DNA from: Gammaproteobacteria bacterium
Lineage (GTDB): Bacteria; Pseudomonadota; Gammaproteobacteria; Pseudomonadales; Pseudohongiellaceae
Length of the DNA: 37,411 bases
Direction: 5' to 3'
Assembly (NCBI GenBank): GCA_018698975.1
Contig: JABIPQ010000102.1
Location: forward strand, 1-37,411
In this document: positions 34,984 through 37,411 of the stretch, one piece after another
Position numbering within the stretch: the stretch's first letter is position 1
Layout of the letters: the number at the start of each line of letters is the position of its first letter
Made by a program: the position numbers and the translations under genes
Notes under the pieces: generated by a model
Seen by the model: only the letters and a program-made list of their open reading frames with translations
The model's database searches: none
Told to the model about the DNA's origin: nothing

Positions 34984-35799
34984 ATGCCTGAACTACCTGA
35001 AGTGGAAACCACGCGACGTGGAATTGAACCTCATATTCTGAATCGGAAAATTGCCAATGTAGTGCTCAGAGAGAGAAAGTTGCGCTGGCCTGTGCCGGCA
35101 AAGCTTCCTGCTAATCTGGTCGGGAATAGTGTGCAATCAGTTAAACGGCGAGCCAAATACCTGCTGATCGATATGGGCAATGGCACGCTGATGATTCATC
35201 TTGGCATGTCGGGTAGTTTACGTATTGTTCCAAAATCAGCGTTGCCGGAAAAACATGATCATGCGGACTTCCAGTTCGACAATGACAAGATTCTTAGATA
35301 TCGTGATCCGCGGAAATTCGGCTGCATCTTATGGATAGCAGAGGACCTGAATCAACATCCGCTACTGAGTAAGCTGGGGCCTGAACCACTCGCTGATGAA
35401 TTTGATAGTGATTATCTGTTTGCTCTGTCCAGAAAAAGAAAAGCGCCAATTAAGACATTTATCATGGACGGTCACATGGTTGTGGGCGTGGGGAATATTT
35501 ATGCAAATGAGGCGTTGTTCAGGGCAGGTATTCGTCCAACCCGACAGGCCGGTTCGCTGTCCAAAGTGAAAACGCGCTTGCTGGTCTCTACAATTAAAAA
35601 GGTATTGGCGGAAGCAATACAAGTTGGCGGGACAACCCTCAGGGATTTTATTGGCGGCGATGGGGAGCCAGGGTATTTCAAACAGTCGCTGGCAGTATAC
35701 GGAAGAGCAGGTCTGCCTTGTGTTAAATGTGGTGGAATTTTAAAAGAAATCCGTCAGGGACAAAGATCAACAGTGTACTGTGGCAAGTGCCAGCGCTAG
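34984..35799 (+). CDS. mutM: Formamidopyrimidine-DNA glycosylase (Fpg/MutM)
   Basis: Base-excision-repair glycosylase/AP lyase that removes oxidised purines such as 8-oxoguanine. The N-terminus PELPEVETTRRGIEPHI gives the catalytic Pro (after Met removal) and Glu. GNIYANEALFRAGI and FKQSLAVYGRAGLPC are intact, and the C-terminal zinc finger has two CxxC pairs (CVKCGG and CGKCQR). Length 271 is normal. It is divergent from the hydantoinase-like gene with a 100-bp gap. Confidence 0.97.
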   Translation: MPELPEVETTRRGIEPHILNRKIANVVLRERKLRWPVPAKLPANLVGNSVQSVKRRAKYLLIDMGNGTLMIHLGMSGSLRIVPKSALPEKHDHADFQFDNDKILRYRDPRKFGCILWIAEDLNQHPLLSKLGPEPLADEFDSDYLFALSRKRKAPIKTFIMDGHMVVGVGNIYANEALFRAGIRPTRQAGSLSKVKTRLLVSTIKKVLAEAIQVGGTTLRDFIGGDGEPGYFKQSLAVYGRAGLPCVKCGGILKEIRQGQRSTVYCGKCQR

Positions 35800-35805
35800 A
35801 ATAAC

Positions 35806-35821
35806 AGTCTTTTTTAAGACT
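35806..35821. repeat. Short inverted repeat after mutM
   Basis: AGTCTT (35806-35811) and AAGACT (35816-35821) form a 6-bp stem with a TTTT loop, seven bases after the mutM stop. There is no T-tail after the stem, so a terminator is not shown. Confidence 0.3.
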
Positions 35822-35877
35822 AAAAGACTAAGTAATCTCTTCTAATTGTTATAACTGGCGAGTACAAAGAGGTGAGA

Positions 35878-36288
35878 ATGAAACAAGGATTGAAAAAGGT
35901 ATGCTCAATAATTGGCTTAACACTTTTTATTTTAGCTGCGCCAAAAATTTATGCCCATCATTCCTTTGCCGTACATTTTTTACCTGAAGGTGAAGTCAAG
36001 GCTTCAGGCGTGGTAAAAAGTTTTCGCTTTGCCAATCCTCATGGAGTTCTGGAATTTACCGTTATTAATGAAGACGGAGAAGAGATGCAGTGGCGTGCTG
36101 AAACCAACTCACCCAGCCTCCTGCGCAGAAGAGGCTGGAGCAGGGATTCAATAAAAACAGGCCAGGAAGTGACAGTGACAGGCTGGCCAGCAAGAAATGA
36201 TGATTACTATATGCGCATACGCACTGTCACTTTTGCGGACGGGTCAGTACTTGCCACTCAAAATGGTATAAGTCTGAGCCAGGATTAA
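35878..36288 (+). CDS. DUF6152 family protein, secreted
   Basis: Function unknown. ATG 35878 follows an AGAGGTGAGA, giving 136 residues; a GTG at 35872 lies inside that ribosome-binding site and is unlikely. A signal peptide (about 1-26, ending KIYA) precedes HHSFAVHF, the hallmark of the DUF6152 family. The mature protein is strand-rich with FANPHGVLEFTV and a GW-type end (VTVTGWPARND), as expected for a small OB-like periplasmic protein. A second secreted gene of unknown function follows 43 bp later, suggesting a two-gene unit. Confidence 0.82.
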   Translation: MKQGLKKVCSIIGLTLFILAAPKIYAHHSFAVHFLPEGEVKASGVVKSFRFANPHGVLEFTVINEDGEEMQWRAETNSPSLLRRRGWSRDSIKTGQEVTVTGWPARNDDYYMRIRTVTFADGSVLATQNGISLSQD

Positions 36289-36331
36289 ATCCTGACTTGT
36301 CAGAACTCAATATCAGAATCCGGGAAAATTA

Positions 36332-37075
36332 ATGAAAAATCATTTTCAAAATAAATTGCTGTTGGCTTTGTACCTGTTGCTTTCATCTCTTGCTTCCCTT
36401 GTAGCGCAAGCGGCTGATGAACCGGATATATCGGGTTTCTGGACAGTAAAATTTGAACAGACACCTTCAGGTACTGAGCTTTTTGAAAAGCTTCCCGAGG
36501 ATGCCATCTTTATCAACGATGCTGGTGGCGGCGAGCTGGCTGAAGGTGATTTTGGCGGCATCGAGCTTACTGAAAGCGCACTGCAGGAAGTGCGTGATTA
36601 TGATTTTGATTATGAATTCAGTATGTCCTATACCTGCATGGCGCCGTCAGCAGTTTTTTATATGCAGGCGCCTTTTCCCATGGAAATTGATCAGGATAGA
36701 GACATAATAGTTTTCAGAATGGAATATTTTGATATGGTCAGGGTGATTTATCTGGATGGCAGAGGCCACCCGGGCGATGATTATCCCCATTCTAAAAACG
36801 GACATTCCATTGGCCATTGGGAAGGGGATGAACTGGTAGTGGACTCCACACATTTTGTGCCATCGACTTTTATGAATAACGGTTTTAACCACAGTGATGA
36901 TATTCACATGGTGGAACGTTTCAAAATAAGCGAAGACGGAGAGACTTTATGGCTTACGCAGGTTTATGAAGACCCCGCTGTTTTTGCTGGTAAAGCTTCT
37001 CGCTATATGGCCTGGCGAAAAGTCCCTGGAGAAAATATTTATCCCTATGATTGCGATCCAAGCTTTGGCAGATAA
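36332..37075 (+). CDS. Secreted protein of unknown function, paired with the DUF6152 gene
   Basis: A 247-residue protein with a signal peptide (1-28, core LLLALYLLLSSLASLVAQA, cleavage near QAAD). The mature part begins PDISGFWTV and contains YTCMAPSAVFYMQAPFPMEI, DGRGHPGDDYPHSKNGHSIG and HWEGDELVVDST, a pattern common in secreted proteins encoded beside DUF6152 genes. Two Cys residues could form a disulfide. It follows the DUF6152 gene by 43 bp on the same strand, so the products probably act together in the periplasm. No enzymatic motif is recognised. Confidence 0.75.
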   Translation: MKNHFQNKLLLALYLLLSSLASLVAQAADEPDISGFWTVKFEQTPSGTELFEKLPEDAIFINDAGGGELAEGDFGGIELTESALQEVRDYDFDYEFSMSYTCMAPSAVFYMQAPFPMEIDQDRDIIVFRMEYFDMVRVIYLDGRGHPGDDYPHSKNGHSIGHWEGDELVVDSTHFVPSTFMNNGFNHSDDIHMVERFKISEDGETLWLTQVYEDPAVFAGKASRYMAWRKVPGENIYPYDCDPSFGR

Positions 37076-37158
37076 AAGAGACAAGAGGCAAGAGGCAAGA
37101 AAATAGGTTCGCGTTTAAACTCATTCTCCAGGGAGAAGACGAACCAATATAGGAGGGA

Positions 37159-37411
37159 CTTCAGTCCCGAAGCAGGGTGCTGCGTTCTTCGCGGTTGAAA
37201 CCGCTCCTACAGGGGATAGCGGAACTTTGTAGAAAGGACTTTGCCTGTATGGATGTAGGTAAGGGGTGAGAGCAGGAGTGGAAGCTTCAGTTCCGAAGCA
37301 GGGTGCTGCGTTCTTCGCGGTTGAAACCGCTCCTACAGGGGATAGCGGAACTTTGTAGAAAGGACTTTGCCTGTATGGATGTAGGTAAGGGGTGAGAGCA
37401 GGAGTGGAAGC
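37159..37411 (+). repeat. 126-bp tandem repeat with REP-like palindromes, running off the window
   Basis: Copy 1 spans 37159-37284 and copy 2 spans 37285-37410; at least one more base of a third copy is present. The copies are nearly identical. Each contains a palindrome GCGGTT-GA-AACCGC (37191-37204 and 37317-37330) followed by TCCTAC, and an opposed upstream palindrome (GGGACT-TC-AGTCCC at 37155-37168 before copy 1; a GGAA/TTCC version before copy 2). Paired inverted palindromes with (G)TAGGAG edges are typical of extragenic REP/BIME elements of Gammaproteobacteria. It starts 84 bp after the last CDS. Confidence 0.88.

Overview
The window reads as chromosome of a free-living Gammaproteobacterium. 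It carries the conserved housekeeping order spoT-rpoZ-gmk-yicC | rph-pyrE | slmA-argB-(phosphomannomutase)-coaBC | radC | rpmB-rpmG, with SlmA, a Cys-free L33 and a Pseudomonas-like argB/algC/coaBC block. No species can be named from the sequence alone. There are no rRNA or tRNA genes, CRISPR arrays, insertion sequences or phage genes.

Layout. (1) 1-3780, plus: a 5'-truncated sensor histidine kinase, one base overlapping a receiver-PAS-GGDEF-EAL response regulator. (2) 3777-8222, minus: spoT, rpoZ, gmk, yicC. (3) 8352-10589, plus: rph, a 13-bp tandem array, pyrE and a DUF4124 protein. (4) 10605-14901, minus: slmA, argB, a phosphomannomutase split by an in-frame TAA, and coaBC. (5) 15257-16660, plus: a frameshifted radC, then rpmB-rpmG. 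(6) 16763-18480: ubiX and a small zinc-ribbon membrane protein (minus), and a secreted class II cytochrome c (plus). (7) 18553-32558, all minus: a block of twelve genes, mostly envelope proteins. (8) 32823-37075: a hydantoinase-A-like protein (minus), then mutM, a DUF6152 protein and a secreted hypothetical (plus). (9) 37159-37411: a 126-bp tandem repeat with REP-like palindromes that runs off the window.

The most interesting part is region 7. In transcription order it encodes a Ser-rich lipoprotein, a 400-residue lipoprotein, a membrane-anchored TPR protein, a membrane-anchored PEGA + formylglycine-generating-enzyme-like protein, a small secreted acidic protein, a MotA/TolQ/ExbB-type channel subunit, a degenerate Hsp70/actin-like ATPase with an FHA-like tail, two vWA proteins whose N-terminal helix resembles the TolR/ExbD/MotB proton-channel helix, two more lipoproteins and an M48 lipoprotein peptidase. 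The core genes overlap or are separated by only a few bases. I infer a proton-motive-force-coupled envelope machine; I do not recognise it as a named system.

A second theme is short tandem repeats at gene edges (units of 11, 13, 14, 15, 21 and 126 bp), with two interrupted housekeeping-type genes (phosphomannomutase and radC). These point to replication slippage, recent decay, or base-level errors in the assembly.
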